Shown: positions 1-7,637, counted from the stretch's first letter. The stretch is 64,000 nucleotides of DNA from Lactobacillus panisapium (GCF_019469265.1 NZ_CP048268.1:348501-412500); one strand, 5' to 3'. The notes: generated from the letters alone by a model not told the origin. A program made the numbers and translations.

Positions 1-678
1 GTGAAGCATGATGAGACGATTACCATAGTGAATCGCGTCCTCCATGTTATGGGTTACCATGAATGCCGTTAAGTGCTGCTCACTAATTAATTTTTGCGTG
101 AGTTCCATCACCGTAATTGAAGTTTTAGGATCAAGAGCCGCGGTATGCTCATCTAATAAAATTAAGTCAGGCCGCTGCAAGGTTGCCATAAGCAAGGTAA
201 TTGCTTGCCTTTGACCACCGGAAAGCAGACCAATTTCAGTTTCCAACCGGTTTTCCAAGTTTAAATTCAGCTGGGCTAATTGTTCTTTAAAAAACTTGCG
301 GTCCTGCTTTTTAACGCCTGGTAAAAAACCACGATGTTGGCCCCGTTTCATTGCTAAGGCCAAGTTTTCTTCAACCGTCAGTCTGACCGCCGTTCCCATC
401 TTAGGATCCTGAAAGACCCGGCTAATATTTTTAGCCCGCTTGGTTACAGGTAATTTGGTAATGTCATTACCGTTCAGAATAATTTGTCCTTCTTGGATCG
501 GGATCGTACCAGCAATACTATTTAATAAGGTGGATTTTCCGGCACCGTTACTTCCAATAATCGTTACAAAATCACCAGCATCTAAGCTGAGATCGATCCC
601 TTGTAGTACGCGGTTTTCGTTAACAGTCCCACGTTCAAAAGTTTGGTGTAAGTTTTTAATCTTTAGTACTTCTGGCAT
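1..678 (-). CDS. ABC transporter ATP-binding protein, TrpZ-like (3' end outside window)
   Basis: Reading the minus strand from an ATG at 678 gives an open frame that runs off the left edge, so the C-terminus is missing. It begins MPEVLKIKNLHQTFERG and shows Walker A (GSNGAGKS), Q-loop (FQDPKMG), the ABC signature (LSGGQRQ), Walker B (LILLDEHTAALD) and the H-loop (VTHNMEDA). A good Shine-Dalgarno (GGAGG) lies about 8 bases before the ATG. The gene overlaps the end of the permease gene by 23 bases, so it is the last known gene of the transporter operon. The DEHTAALD form of the Walker B region is typical of ATPases paired with PF04392 binding proteins (TrpXYZ class). Family assignment is firm; the substrate is inferred from the tyrosine-codon leaders upstream. 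Confidence 0.9.
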   Translation of the reverse strand, partial: MPEVLKIKNLHQTFERGTVNENRVLQGIDLSLDAGDFVTIIGSNGAGKSTLLNSIAGTIPIQEGQIILNGNDITKLPVTKRAKNISRVFQDPKMGTAVRLTVEENLALAMKRGQHRGFLPGVKKQDRKFFKEQLAQLNLNLENRLETEIGLLSGGQRQAITLLMATLQRPDLILLDEHTAALDPKTSITVMELTQKLISEQHLTAFMVTHNMEDAIHYGNRLIMLH

Positions 679-1573
679 TCTTGTTTCCTCCTTTTAGATT
701 ACGTGGTAGGTGAAAGTTAGGCAGGGTTAGACAAACAACTAAGACCAAAGCCGAAGCTAATTTAGCATCTGATGGTTCGACATTCATTTGGAAAACTAGT
801 GCTAAAATCAACCGGTAAATAATTGCACCGAGAACTAAAGTCAGCAAACGACCCCAGATTGGTAAATTCCGTACAATGACTTCAGCAATAATAATTGAGG
901 CTAAACCGATAACTAGGGTTCCGACCCCGGAGTTTAAATCTGCGAAGCCGTTATTCTGGGCGAGCAGTGCTCCTGAAAGGGCAATACAAGCATTAGAAAT
1001 CATGTAGCCTAGAATTTTCATTCCTTGAGTTTTAATTCCATTAGCAGCACTCATTTCCGGATTATCGCCAGTCGCACGCATCGCTAAGCCGATTTCTGTG
1101 CGGAAGAATACTACCAGTAAGCCGATAACGACTAAAGCAATAATTAGCCCCATCACGATAACAGCATTATTCCTCGTTAAGCCCCAGTTTTGGGCAATAG
1201 TGAAAATGGTCTCTTTACCTAATAGTGAAACATTAGCTGCATTTTGCATTACCCGAGAAGTAATGGAGTATAGGCCAGTCATTGTGATAATTCCAGCCAG
1301 TAATGATGGAATGCGTAATTTAGTATTTAAAAATCCTGTTACCAGGCCAGCAATCATGCCGCCTCCAAAAGCTGCCAGTGTTGCTAAAATCGGATTAACT
1401 CCTTTAACAAGGCACATTGTGGCAATTGCACCACCTAAGGGGAAGCTTCCTTCAGCAGTCATATCAGCTAAATCTAAAATACGAAAAGTTAAGTAAACCC
1501 CAATAGCCATTAATGACCAGAGTAATCCTTGTGAAGTTGCAGAAAGAAATAATTCCCAAAAAGTATTTAACAT
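656..1573 (-). CDS. ABC transporter permease, TrpY-like (LivH-type fold)
   Basis: A 305-residue polytopic membrane protein with about eight to nine hydrophobic segments and the layout of branched-chain-amino-acid-type permeases (early LADMTAEGSFPLGGAIA; ATGDNPEMSAANGIKT as the cytoplasmic coupling loop that docks on the ATPase). It sits 29 bases after the binding-protein gene and overlaps the ATPase start, so the three are co-transcribed. In the TrpXYZ class this subunit forms the membrane channel for an aromatic or related amino acid. Here the upstream leader peptide points to tyrosine or phenylalanine, which is inference rather than something the permease sequence proves. Confidence 0.9.
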   Translation of the reverse strand: MLNTFWELFLSATSQGLLWSLMAIGVYLTFRILDLADMTAEGSFPLGGAIATMCLVKGVNPILATLAAFGGGMIAGLVTGFLNTKLRIPSLLAGIITMTGLYSITSRVMQNAANVSLLGKETIFTIAQNWGLTRNNAVIVMGLIIALVVIGLLVVFFRTEIGLAMRATGDNPEMSAANGIKTQGMKILGYMISNACIALSGALLAQNNGFADLNSGVGTLVIGLASIIIAEVIVRNLPIWGRLLTLVLGAIIYRLILALVFQMNVEPSDAKLASALVLVVCLTLPNFHLPRNLKGGNKNARSTKD

Positions 1574-1602
1574 TGTTTTGCGTTCACGCTGCCTTTCTAA
1601 AT

Positions 1603-2574
1603 TTATTTTGGTGCCTTAATGGTTTTAGGATCAATTCCTAAAGCCTTGGCCATCTTGTGGTTAACAACTAGTTTTAATTCATTTGCTTTTTCAACTGGCA
1701 TGTTTGCCGGCTTAGCTTTACCTGCTAAAATTTTAGCGGCCATTTTACCAGTTTGTTCACCAAGTTTTTCGTAGTCAATTCCGATTGAGGCTAAACCACC
1801 AGTTTTTACTTGATCAGTTGAACCTGCTACTAGCGGAATCTTCTTTTCCTTAACGACTTTACCAATAATCGAGGAAGCTGAGGCAAATGTATTATCAGTT
1901 GGAACGTAAATTCCCTGAACCTTGCCCGCCAAAGTTTCTGTTACCTGCTGAACATCATTTGTAGTGTTGGCCGTCTTAACTAACACTTTCACACCGGCTT
2001 TTTTGAGTGCTTTAATCGCTAAATCTGCCTGGATTTTGGAATTGGCCTCGCCAGCATTATACATGACGCCGATTGTTTTAGCCTTGGGCACAATTGATAA
2101 TAACAGCTTAATTTGTTTATCAATTGATACCATATCAGTGGTTCCAGTAACATTTCTGCCGGGTTTTGCGTCTGAATTAACGAGCTTAGCTGCTTTTAAG
2201 TCGGTTACTGCAGTTACGACGGTTGGAATATCCTGTGTGGCATTAGCAACGCTTTGGGCAGCCGGTGTGGCAATTCCCAGAATCAAATCTGATTTTTCGT
2301 TAACCAGTTTTTCGCTCATACTCTTTAAATTATCTTGACTGTTTTGCGCGTTTTGGTAATCAATTTTAAGGTTTTTACCCTCAACATAACCTTCTTCTTT
2401 TAAACCTTTTTTAAAACCTTCGTAAGCTTTATCAAGGGAGGGATGCTGCACAACTTGCAGCACACCAACATGTTTGACAGTTTGGCCGCTATCACTCTTT
2501 TTGTTATTACTACAGCCGCCAAGTAATAATAATCCTGCTAAACCAAGTCCCGTAATTAATTTTCTAATATGCAT
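1603..2574 (-). CDS. ABC transporter substrate-binding lipoprotein, TrpX-like (copy 1)
   Basis: A 323-residue protein with a lipoprotein signal ending in LLLLGGCSNNKK (lipobox LGGC, Cys21), then the two-lobed PF04392 'ABC_sub_bind' fold: VGVLQVVQHPSLDKAY near the N-terminus, LILGIATPAAQSVA and IGVMYNAGEANS as hinge segments. It should be anchored outside the membrane and feed substrate to the permease encoded just downstream. It closely resembles the protein at 2973-3944, so the pair arose by a duplication that included the regulatory leader. Expression is probably controlled by the attenuator at 2593-2821. The start at 2574 is supported by a GGAGG 11 bases upstream. Confidence 0.93.
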   Translation of the reverse strand: MHIRKLITGLGLAGLLLLGGCSNNKKSDSGQTVKHVGVLQVVQHPSLDKAYEGFKKGLKEEGYVEGKNLKIDYQNAQNSQDNLKSMSEKLVNEKSDLILGIATPAAQSVANATQDIPTVVTAVTDLKAAKLVNSDAKPGRNVTGTTDMVSIDKQIKLLLSIVPKAKTIGVMYNAGEANSKIQADLAIKALKKAGVKVLVKTANTTNDVQQVTETLAGKVQGIYVPTDNTFASASSIIGKVVKEKKIPLVAGSTDQVKTGGLASIGIDYEKLGEQTGKMAAKILAGKAKPANMPVEKANELKLVVNHKMAKALGIDPKTIKAPK

Positions 2575-2592
2575 CTATTAAAAATCCTCCAT

Positions 2593-2624
2593 AAAAAAAT
2601 ACCCACTTACTTCTAAGTGGGTAT
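2593..2624 (-). terminator. Attenuator terminator before binding-protein copy 1
   Basis: In the transcript (minus strand), UACCCACUUA pairs with UAAGUGGGUA around a four-base loop and is followed by seven U. It lies only about 20 bases before the downstream start codon, so it acts before the gene. Its 5' arm can instead pair with CUAAGUGG at 2661-2668, which is the antiterminator alternative. Confidence 0.9.
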
Positions 2625-2846
2625 ACAAACATTGTTTTGTAAATTAATCGTTGCGATTAGCCACTTAGAGTTATGTGGCTAACCGTAATCAAATCGCTCT
2701 AGCCATCATAGATAAATTCAAACTTGCGTTTCATTTGAACTCATCTTGATGAATTCAAATGCTATCTAAAGTAGCTAAAGTAATAACGGTTATTCAGTTG
2801 TGATTTTTGATTTATATTCATGATCAAAAGTACCTCCAACCTTGAT
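2600..2846 (-). promoter_or_regulatory. Tyrosine/aromatic leader: ribosome-mediated attenuator (copy 1)
   Basis: The transcript should start near 2846 and holds six segments that can pair only with neighbours. Segment 1 (CUUUAGCUA, 2772-2780) lies inside the aromatic codons of the leader peptide. Segment 2 is UGGCUAGAG (2697-2705), 3 is UUAGCCAC (2675-2682), 4 is CUAAGUGGCUAA (2657-2668), and 5 and 6 are the terminator arms. Pairings 1:2, 3:4 and 5:6 give termination. A ribosome stalled on Tyr codons hides segment 1, so 2:3 and then 4:5 form and the terminator is prevented. A 12-bp hairpin separates segments 1 and 2. No T-box motif is present. Pairings are read directly from the sequence; the physiological reading is inference. 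Confidence 0.75.
2762..2821 (-). CDS. Leader peptide, 19 residues, ends NNRYYFSYFR
   Basis: A short ORF with ATG at 2821-2819 and stop TAG at 2764-2762. A GGAGG (2833-2837) lies 11 bases upstream. The last ten residues are NNRYYFSYFR, with three Tyr and two Phe among six positions just before the stop. The sister leader at 4137-4202 ends NNRYYYSYYR, so the aromatic run is conserved while the N-terminal halves differ. This is the signature of a regulatory peptide that senses charging of tRNA-Tyr (and perhaps tRNA-Phe). It was not in any standard ORF set because of its length. Confidence 0.72.
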   Translation of the reverse strand: MNINQKSQLNNRYYFSYFR

Positions 2847-2852
2847 GAAAAA

Positions 2853-2881
2853 ATTATAAATTATTAAGATTTTAAAGTCAA
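2853..2881 (-). promoter_or_regulatory. Sigma-A promoter of attenuator copy 1
   Basis: On the minus strand, -35 TTGACT (2881-2876), a 17-base spacer, and -10 TATAAT (2858-2853). The paralogous leader has the same boxes and spacing at 4260-4232, which supports both. Confidence 0.85.
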
Positions 2882-2972
2882 GAAAAACCTGGCCGATAAA
2901 AAAGCTATGTGTGAGTAAGCTCAATAATAATCCTGTTAGAAAGGGCATTTGAGCTCGGCTAATTATTTAATC

Positions 2973-3944
2973 TTAATTTTTGGGAGCCTTGATTGATTTA
3001 GGATCAATTCCCAGGGCCTTGGCCATTTTTTTATTAACCACTAAACGCATATCGTGGGCTTTTTCAACCGGCATATCAGCGGGTTTTGCTTTGCCAGCCA
3101 AAATCTTAGCAGCCATTTTACCCGTTTGTTCGCCAAGGGCTTCATAATCAATGCCAATTGATGCTAGGCCACCCGTCTTAACCTGATCAGTTGAACCCGC
3201 AACTAGTGGTACTTTTTTCTCTTTGACCACCTTGCCGACAACTGAGGCTGCCGAGTCAAAGGTGTTATCGGTTGGAACGAAAATTCCTTGCACTTTAGAG
3301 GCTAAGGTTTCAGTTACTTGTTGAACATCATTAGTTGTATTAGCTGTTTTAATCAGCACCTTTACTCCGGCGTTTTTCAGAACTGCAGTTGCCATGTCCG
3401 CCTGAATTTTAGAATTGGCTTCACCGGCATTGTACATAATCCCGATTGTTTTTGCTTTAGGCACAATTGATAACAGTAGGTCAATTTGGCGTTTGATTGA
3501 AACCATATCGGTAGTACCGGTAACGTTTCTACCAGGCTTAGCATTGGAATTTACCAATTTGGCTGCCTTTAGGTCGGTTACAGCAGTGACAACTACCGGA
3601 ATATCTTGCGTAGCGTTAGCCACACTTTGTGCGGCGGGCGTAGCGATTCCTAAAATCAAATCAGATTTTTCCTTAACTAACTTATCGCTCATGCTCTTTA
3701 AATTATCCTGACTATTTTGAGCATTTTGGTAATCAATTTTGAGGTTCTTGCCCTCAACATAACCTTCCTCTTTCAGCCCCTTTTTAAAGCCCTTGTAGGC
3801 TTTATCAAGCGAAGGGTGCTGAACTACTTGTAACACGCCAACATGTTTAACAGCTTTGTTATCGTCAGCTTTTTTACTGCTGCATCCTCCCAATAAAAGT
3901 AATCCTGCCAGACTGATTCCTGTCATTAATTTACGTAAATGCAT
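2973..3944 (-). CDS. ABC transporter substrate-binding lipoprotein, TrpX-like (copy 2)
   Basis: A 323-residue PF04392-type binding lipoprotein (signal ending LLLLGGCSSKKAD) closely related to copy 1 throughout. The start is ATG at 3944 with GGAGG five bases upstream. A longer in-frame extension would begin inside the terminator and is rejected. It is transcribed from its own promoter (4232-4260) through its own attenuator. It has no dedicated permease, so it probably shares the permease and ATPase encoded further downstream, either by read-through or as a second receptor with different affinity or specificity (inference). Confidence 0.92.
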   Translation of the reverse strand: MHLRKLMTGISLAGLLLLGGCSSKKADDNKAVKHVGVLQVVQHPSLDKAYKGFKKGLKEEGYVEGKNLKIDYQNAQNSQDNLKSMSDKLVKEKSDLILGIATPAAQSVANATQDIPVVVTAVTDLKAAKLVNSNAKPGRNVTGTTDMVSIKRQIDLLLSIVPKAKTIGIMYNAGEANSKIQADMATAVLKNAGVKVLIKTANTTNDVQQVTETLASKVQGIFVPTDNTFDSAASVVGKVVKEKKVPLVAGSTDQVKTGGLASIGIDYEALGEQTGKMAAKILAGKAKPADMPVEKAHDMRLVVNKKMAKALGIDPKSIKAPKN

Positions 3945-3956
3945 TTTTTCCTCCAA

Positions 3957-3987
3957 TAAAAAATACCCACTCATTTCTAAGTGGGTA
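3957..3987 (-). terminator. Attenuator terminator before binding-protein copy 2
   Basis: In the transcript UACCCACU pairs with AGUGGGUA around an eight-base loop, followed by a U-rich run that leads straight into the GGAGG of the next gene. Its 5' arm (CCACUUAG) can instead pair with CUAAGUGG at 4036-4043. Confidence 0.88.
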
Positions 3988-4225
3988 ACACAAGATTGCC
4001 TTGGGATTAATCATTCATTGTTAATGCAAGATCAGCCACTTAGAAAGTCGTGTGGCTAATCATACTTAAAAAGCTATAGCCATCACTGATAAATTCAAAC
4101 CTTGATGTTTGAACTCACCGTGATGAATCCAAACCTTTACCTGTAATAGCTATAGTAATAACGGTTATTCTGCTGTAATTGATGATTTCTAGTCTTAATC
4201 ATTGAAATTACCTCCAACCTTTGAT
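3964..4225 (-). promoter_or_regulatory. Tyrosine leader: ribosome-mediated attenuator (copy 2)
   Basis: Same architecture as copy 1. Segment 1 UAUAGCUAU (within 4146-4155, over Tyr-Ser-Tyr codons) pairs with segment 2 AUGGCUAUAG (4074-4083). Segment 2 can also pair with segment 3 UUAGCCAC (4052-4059), 3 with 4 (4032-4043), 4 with 5 and 5 with 6 (terminator). Between the two copies a U-G pair in stem 1:2 becomes A-U and a mismatch at its end becomes U-A, so the stem is kept despite base changes. A long hairpin of the GUUUGGAUUCAUC type again sits between segments 1 and 2. Confidence 0.75.
4137..4202 (-). CDS. Leader peptide, 21 residues, ends NNRYYYSYYR
   Basis: ATG at 4202-4200, stop TAA at 4139-4137, GGAGG (4211-4215) eight bases upstream. 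Five of the last seven residues are Tyr, broken only by one Ser and a final Arg. Strong promoter, good ribosome-binding site and a downstream attenuator make translation and a regulatory role likely. Confidence 0.75.
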   Translation of the reverse strand: MIKTRNHQLQQNNRYYYSYYR

Positions 4226-4231
4226 GAGAAA

Positions 4232-4260
4232 ATTATAAAATATTAAAAAATACAAGTCAA
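4232..4260 (-). promoter_or_regulatory. Sigma-A promoter of attenuator copy 2
   Basis: Minus strand -35 TTGACT (4260-4255), 17-base spacer, -10 TATAAT (4237-4232). Boxes and spacing are identical to those of copy 1. The stretch 4261-4450 to its right shows no gene or clear signal. Confidence 0.85.
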
Positions 4261-4458
4261 GACTAAATTTTTAGTTTCTACTCGGTACTAATTGGGGGTA
4301 AAAACTACCTAATTGTTAACAGTAGTTATTTTTTAAATTAATACGTACCAAAAAATAAAAAGGGGCAACTTTCCTTACGTAATAGGACGACTAGCCGATT
4401 TACAATGCTTGCTAAAAATTTAATTTTTGCAAAACTTAGAACTTAAACTATTTTTATA

Positions 4459-4487
4459 TAGAAAGCGTTGTTATAATTCGGTATAAT
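4459..4487 (+). promoter_or_regulatory. Promoter region with cre-like box before the LevR-type activator
   Basis: TAGAAAGCGTTGTTA (4459-4473) keeps the AA..CG core of a catabolite-responsive element with two mismatches to the usual consensus. Two TATAAT-like -10 boxes follow (4472-4477 and 4482-4487). A CcpA site here would fit catabolite control of a sugar PTS activator, but it is a weak match. Confidence 0.35.
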
Positions 4488-4517
4488 TAAGAAAAAATTA
4501 GTCTAAGGAGAATTGTG

Positions 4518-7076
4518 ATGAGTAGCGCTAAACAACGAGTTTTAAATCAAATTGAAAAATTATCCGGTAACGAAACAATTAATACTAGCGATTTAGCGCG
4601 GCATTTGCAGTTGTCCAGATCAGTTGTTAGCCATTATCTTAATCAACTTGTGAAAGAGAAGAAAGTAAAGAAAATAGCCGATAGGCCAGTTAAGTGGCAA
4701 AAAATTGCTGCTAGGGAAACTAATTCTGATTTTTTTGGTGGAATTATTGGTGGTCACGGCTCACTTGAGAAAACAATCCAGCAATTATCAGCCGCTGCCG
4801 CCTATCCTCCTGATGGGTTGAACGTTTTAATCACTGGGAATTCTGGTGTTGGTAAAAGCTATTTAGCCAGCAAATTGTATACTTACGCTCAAAAAAGTGG
4901 CGTAATTGCACAAAAAGCTCCTTATATTGTCTTAAATTGTGCCAACTATGCCAATAATCCAGAGCTAATTTCTAGTATGCTATTTGGCTATGTTCGCGGC
5001 GCCTTTACCGGTGCGGATACCGAAAAAGATGGTCTGCTAAAACAGGCCGATGGTGGTTACTTATTTTTGGATGAAGTCCATCGATTAAGCAATGAAAATC
5101 AGGAAAAACTGTTTAGTTTTATTGATTCGCACCAATTTTATAAAATGGGTGACAACGTTCACCCGATAAAAGCAAAAGTGCGCATCATAATGGCGACTAC
5201 GGAAAATCCTGAGCAAGTCTTATTGCCCACTTTTTTACGGCGAATTCCGGTTAGGGTCAATCTGCCAGATTATATTGAGCGGCCGGTGGATGAGCGGTTA
5301 GAATTGATTAACTCATTATTTCATGCCGAAGCTCAAAAAATTGCTAAAAAAATAATCGTTGATAAGCAAGTTACCTCTGCTCTGGTACAGCTCAAGCATT
5401 CGGGTAATATTGGCTATTTGAAAAATGTTATTGAAGTTTCTTGTGCCGCTGCTTACCAAGACAGCAGCAGCGAAGAGGAAATCGTCCTGCACTTAAAGGA
5501 TTTGCAGATTGACCAGTTACCCCATTTTAAGGATTATGGCGCAATTAGTGTCGAGCCGCATGGTCAGCACTTTTTACCTTCCAACTACAGTATGACGCGC
5601 AAATTAACCAACATCATTTCTTCGTTAAAGGAATTGTTGACGGACTATTCGACAGCTAATTTAAATAAGTGTCGCCTGCAGATTCAAGCGATTAACCAAT
5701 TTATCAATAAGCAGTCGCTAAATTCAGGCTTACATGTTCAACATGAATATTTATTTCAAAAAATAATTGAAAAGCAATACGGTTTAGCGAAAACAGCGTA
5801 CTTAGAGCCAATCATTTATGCGCTATATGAGCATCATTTCCGCTTAAGTTATGATTTACCCCGTTTAGGTGAAGTGATTGCAGAGCATTTACCTCGCTCG
5901 CTCCATGTAGCTGAAAAATTTTATGAAGAGCTGCCAGTTTTAAATCCCAAAAGTAAAATCAGCCTAACTTATTTGTTTGCAATTTTACTTAGTGATCATG
6001 TTGATGAAAAAATTCAGTTGCGTGGACTGATGGTTGCTCACGGAGAAAATACGGCAACTAGTATTCAGGCAGTAATTAATTCGCTTTGCGGTAATTATGT
6101 GTTTGATGCAATTGATATGCCGATTGATGCTAATATTGCAACGATTGCCGGTGAGGCTAATAAGTTAATTGCCAGCTTTAACACTACTAACGGCTTTATT
6201 TTAATGGTGGATATGGGGTCATTGAGCCAGCTCTATTCTCAGATTAGTTCTCAACTAGATGGTGATTTATTGGTAGTCAATAATCTGACGACTTTAACGG
6301 CACTAGATTTAGGCTTAAAAATGAAACAGAATTTGCCGTTTAAGCAAATAGCCGAAAAGGCCGAGCAAGACTACCAGATTGGGGTTAAATACTATGAAGG
6401 GTTCTCGCAGTCGGTTAATATTTTGGTTTCCTGTATTTCGGGGTTAGGAATAGCTGAGAAAATCAGTGACCTTTTGCGAAAATATTTACCAGTCAATATC
6501 AAAGTAATTCCGCTGGGCTACAATGATTTAAAAGAAAAAATCGAAAATCAAAAGTGGGCGTACTTTAAGCAGACCCTATTTGTTTTAACAACGATTGACA
6601 TTACTGAAAAAGTTAAATTTAACCATATGAACCTTTATGATATTTTGGATTCAAGTGGTGAAAATAAGTTGAAGCATTGGTTATCGCCATATTTAAATCA
6701 ACAGGAACTTGACCAATTCAATAATGAGTTGTTGCGTTTCTTTTCTAAAGAAGGAATTTCAGAGCGGCTAAGCTTTTTAAATCCAGACGTGGTTTTGGGT
6801 GAAGTTGAGACGATTAATAAAAAGTATGAGGATTTTTATAATCTTAAGTTAGATGGCAAGGTCAAATTAAATCTTTATATGCATATTGCTTTGATGATTG
6901 AGCGGTTGATGGTTCGTAATACCGGTAAGATTGAAGTTGAACCGGAATCTGCAAAAGAGAAGGCCTTTTTTGAAATAACTAAAAGTATTTTTCAACCAAT
7001 CGAATTAAAATATAATATTAAAATTTCTACCTATGAAATATCGCTATTGTATGAATTGTTTAAACAGTTCATCTAG
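4518..7076 (+). CDS. Sigma-54-dependent PTS transcriptional activator, LevR family
   Basis: An 852-residue activator. Residues 1-60 form a winged helix (SDLARHLQLSRSVVSHYL). Residues 75-310 are the AAA+ sigma-54-interacting domain with Walker A GNSGVGKS (107-114), the sigma-54-contacting GAFTGA loop (161-166) and Walker B LDEV (184-187). The C-terminal half has PTS regulatory domains around an EIIA-Man-like domain with the phospho-acceptor type motif VAHGENTATS (His508). Such proteins sense PTS phosphorylation and drive mannose-family PTS operons. The start at 4518 has AAGGAG seven bases upstream; the in-frame GTG at 4515 is too close. The sigma-54 promoter, the PTS genes and rpoN follow directly, so its target is clear. 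Confidence 0.93.
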   Translation: MSSAKQRVLNQIEKLSGNETINTSDLARHLQLSRSVVSHYLNQLVKEKKVKKIADRPVKWQKIAARETNSDFFGGIIGGHGSLEKTIQQLSAAAAYPPDGLNVLITGNSGVGKSYLASKLYTYAQKSGVIAQKAPYIVLNCANYANNPELISSMLFGYVRGAFTGADTEKDGLLKQADGGYLFLDEVHRLSNENQEKLFSFIDSHQFYKMGDNVHPIKAKVRIIMATTENPEQVLLPTFLRRIPVRVNLPDYIERPVDERLELINSLFHAEAQKIAKKIIVDKQVTSALVQLKHSGNIGYLKNVIEVSCAAAYQDSSSEEEIVLHLKDLQIDQLPHFKDYGAISVEPHGQHFLPSNYSMTRKLTNIISSLKELLTDYSTANLNKCRLQIQAINQFINKQSLNSGLHVQHEYLFQKIIEKQYGLAKTAYLEPIIYALYEHHFRLSYDLPRLGEVIAEHLPRSLHVAEKFYEELPVLNPKSKISLTYLFAILLSDHVDEKIQLRGLMVAHGENTATSIQAVINSLCGNYVFDAIDMPIDANIATIAGEANKLIASFNTTNGFILMVDMGSLSQLYSQISSQLDGDLLVVNNLTTLTALDLGLKMKQNLPFKQIAEKAEQDYQIGVKYYEGFSQSVNILVSCISGLGIAEKISDLLRKYLPVNIKVIPLGYNDLKEKIENQKWAYFKQTLFVLTTIDITEKVKFNHMNLYDILDSSGENKLKHWLSPYLNQQELDQFNNELLRFFSKEGISERLSFLNPDVVLGEVETINKKYEDFYNLKLDGKVKLNLYMHIALMIERLMVRNTGKIEVEPESAKEKAFFEITKSIFQPIELKYNIKISTYEISLLYELFKQFI

Positions 7077-7124
7077 AAGTGTTTAATATTGCCTAAAAGA
7101 AGTGTTTAAAACTAAAACACTTCT
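7075..7124 (+). promoter_or_regulatory. Putative upstream activator sites: three copies of AGAAGTGTTT
   Basis: AGAAGTGTTTA occurs at 7075-7085 and 7098-7108, 23 bp apart, and in inverted form (AAACACTTCT) at 7115-7124. The last two also form the terminator stem of the activator gene. They lie 36-85 bp before the -24 box, a plausible place for enhancer binding by the LevR-type activator (inference). Confidence 0.45.
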
Positions 7125-7130
7125 TTTTTA
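7095..7130 (+). terminator. Terminator after the activator gene
   Basis: AAAAGAAGTGTTT pairs with AAACACTTCTTTT around a seven-base loop, followed by T-rich sequence. Confidence 0.85.
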
Positions 7131-7159
7131 TTGCCCGAAATAGCGGCTTTTCTAAGTCT

Positions 7160-7177
7160 TGGCACGATTGTTGCTTT
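7160..7177 (+). promoter_or_regulatory. Sigma-54 (-24/-12) promoter of the PTS operon
   Basis: TGGCACG (7160-7166), four bases, TTGC followed by TTT (7171-7177): an exact match to the core sigma-54 consensus TGGCACG-N4-TTGCW. It lies 32 bp before the start codon of the IIA gene and just after the gene of a GAFTGA-type activator. Confidence 0.95.
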
Positions 7178-7208
7178 AAGAAAAGTGAAGAGAAAAAGGA
7201 GTGACAAG

Positions 7209-7625
7209 ATGACGGAGATATTGATTGCAAGCCATGGACATTTTGCAAGTGGGCTAAAAAGCTCAATTGATATTCTGACTGGCATGGGAAATCAGGTTAA
7301 GACGATTGATGCTTACGTTGATCAAACTGATTATACCGACCAGATCAATGATTTTATTAAAACCGCTAAGCGACCTGCGGTAATTTTTACCGATTTAAAA
7401 GGTGGAAGTGTAAACCAGAAGGTAGTTTTAAAAGCCGCCAGCGAAAAAGATATTTATGTTATTACTCAAACAAATTTGGCGATTGTGATGGCGGTCTTAC
7501 TTGATAGTGAAAAACTAACAGAAAATCATTTGGAAGAATTGATTCAGCAAAGCCAGGTTGAACTATTTAAAGTTGATAAAGAAAACAAGGATTTGGAAGA
7601 ACAGAAATCTGCTTTTTTTGATTAA
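7209..7625 (+). CDS. PTS system mannose-family EIIA component
   Basis: A 138-residue cytoplasmic IIA-Man protein: MTEILIASHGHFASG carries the phosphorylatable His9, and VIFTDLKGGSVNQKV is the second family motif. HPr phosphorylates it and it passes the phosphate to the IIB protein encoded next. The start is taken at 7209 (AAAGGAG ten bases upstream), because the longer frame from 7131 would run across the sigma-54 promoter. It is the first gene of the PTS-glycosidase operon. Confidence 0.92.
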   Translation: MTEILIASHGHFASGLKSSIDILTGMGNQVKTIDAYVDQTDYTDQINDFIKTAKRPAVIFTDLKGGSVNQKVVLKAASEKDIYVITQTNLAIVMAVLLDSEKLTENHLEELIQQSQVELFKVDKENKDLEEQKSAFFD

Positions 7626-7637
7626 GGAGAATGAACA

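Noticed and set aside
3945..3974. N-terminal extension (MSGYFLLEEK) of the second binding protein
   Set aside because: The extension is coded by the attenuator terminator, and a GGAGG precedes the later ATG at 3944.
2597..4225. Leaders before the binding-protein genes as T-boxes or a known riboswitch
   Set aside because: No TGGGTGGTACCGCG-type element, no stem I motifs and no known aptamer core; the conserved Tyr-rich ORFs explain the structure better.
7131..7208. 26-residue extension of the PTS IIA protein
   Set aside because: It crosses the sigma-54 promoter, while ATG 7209 has a good ribosome-binding site and a family-typical start.
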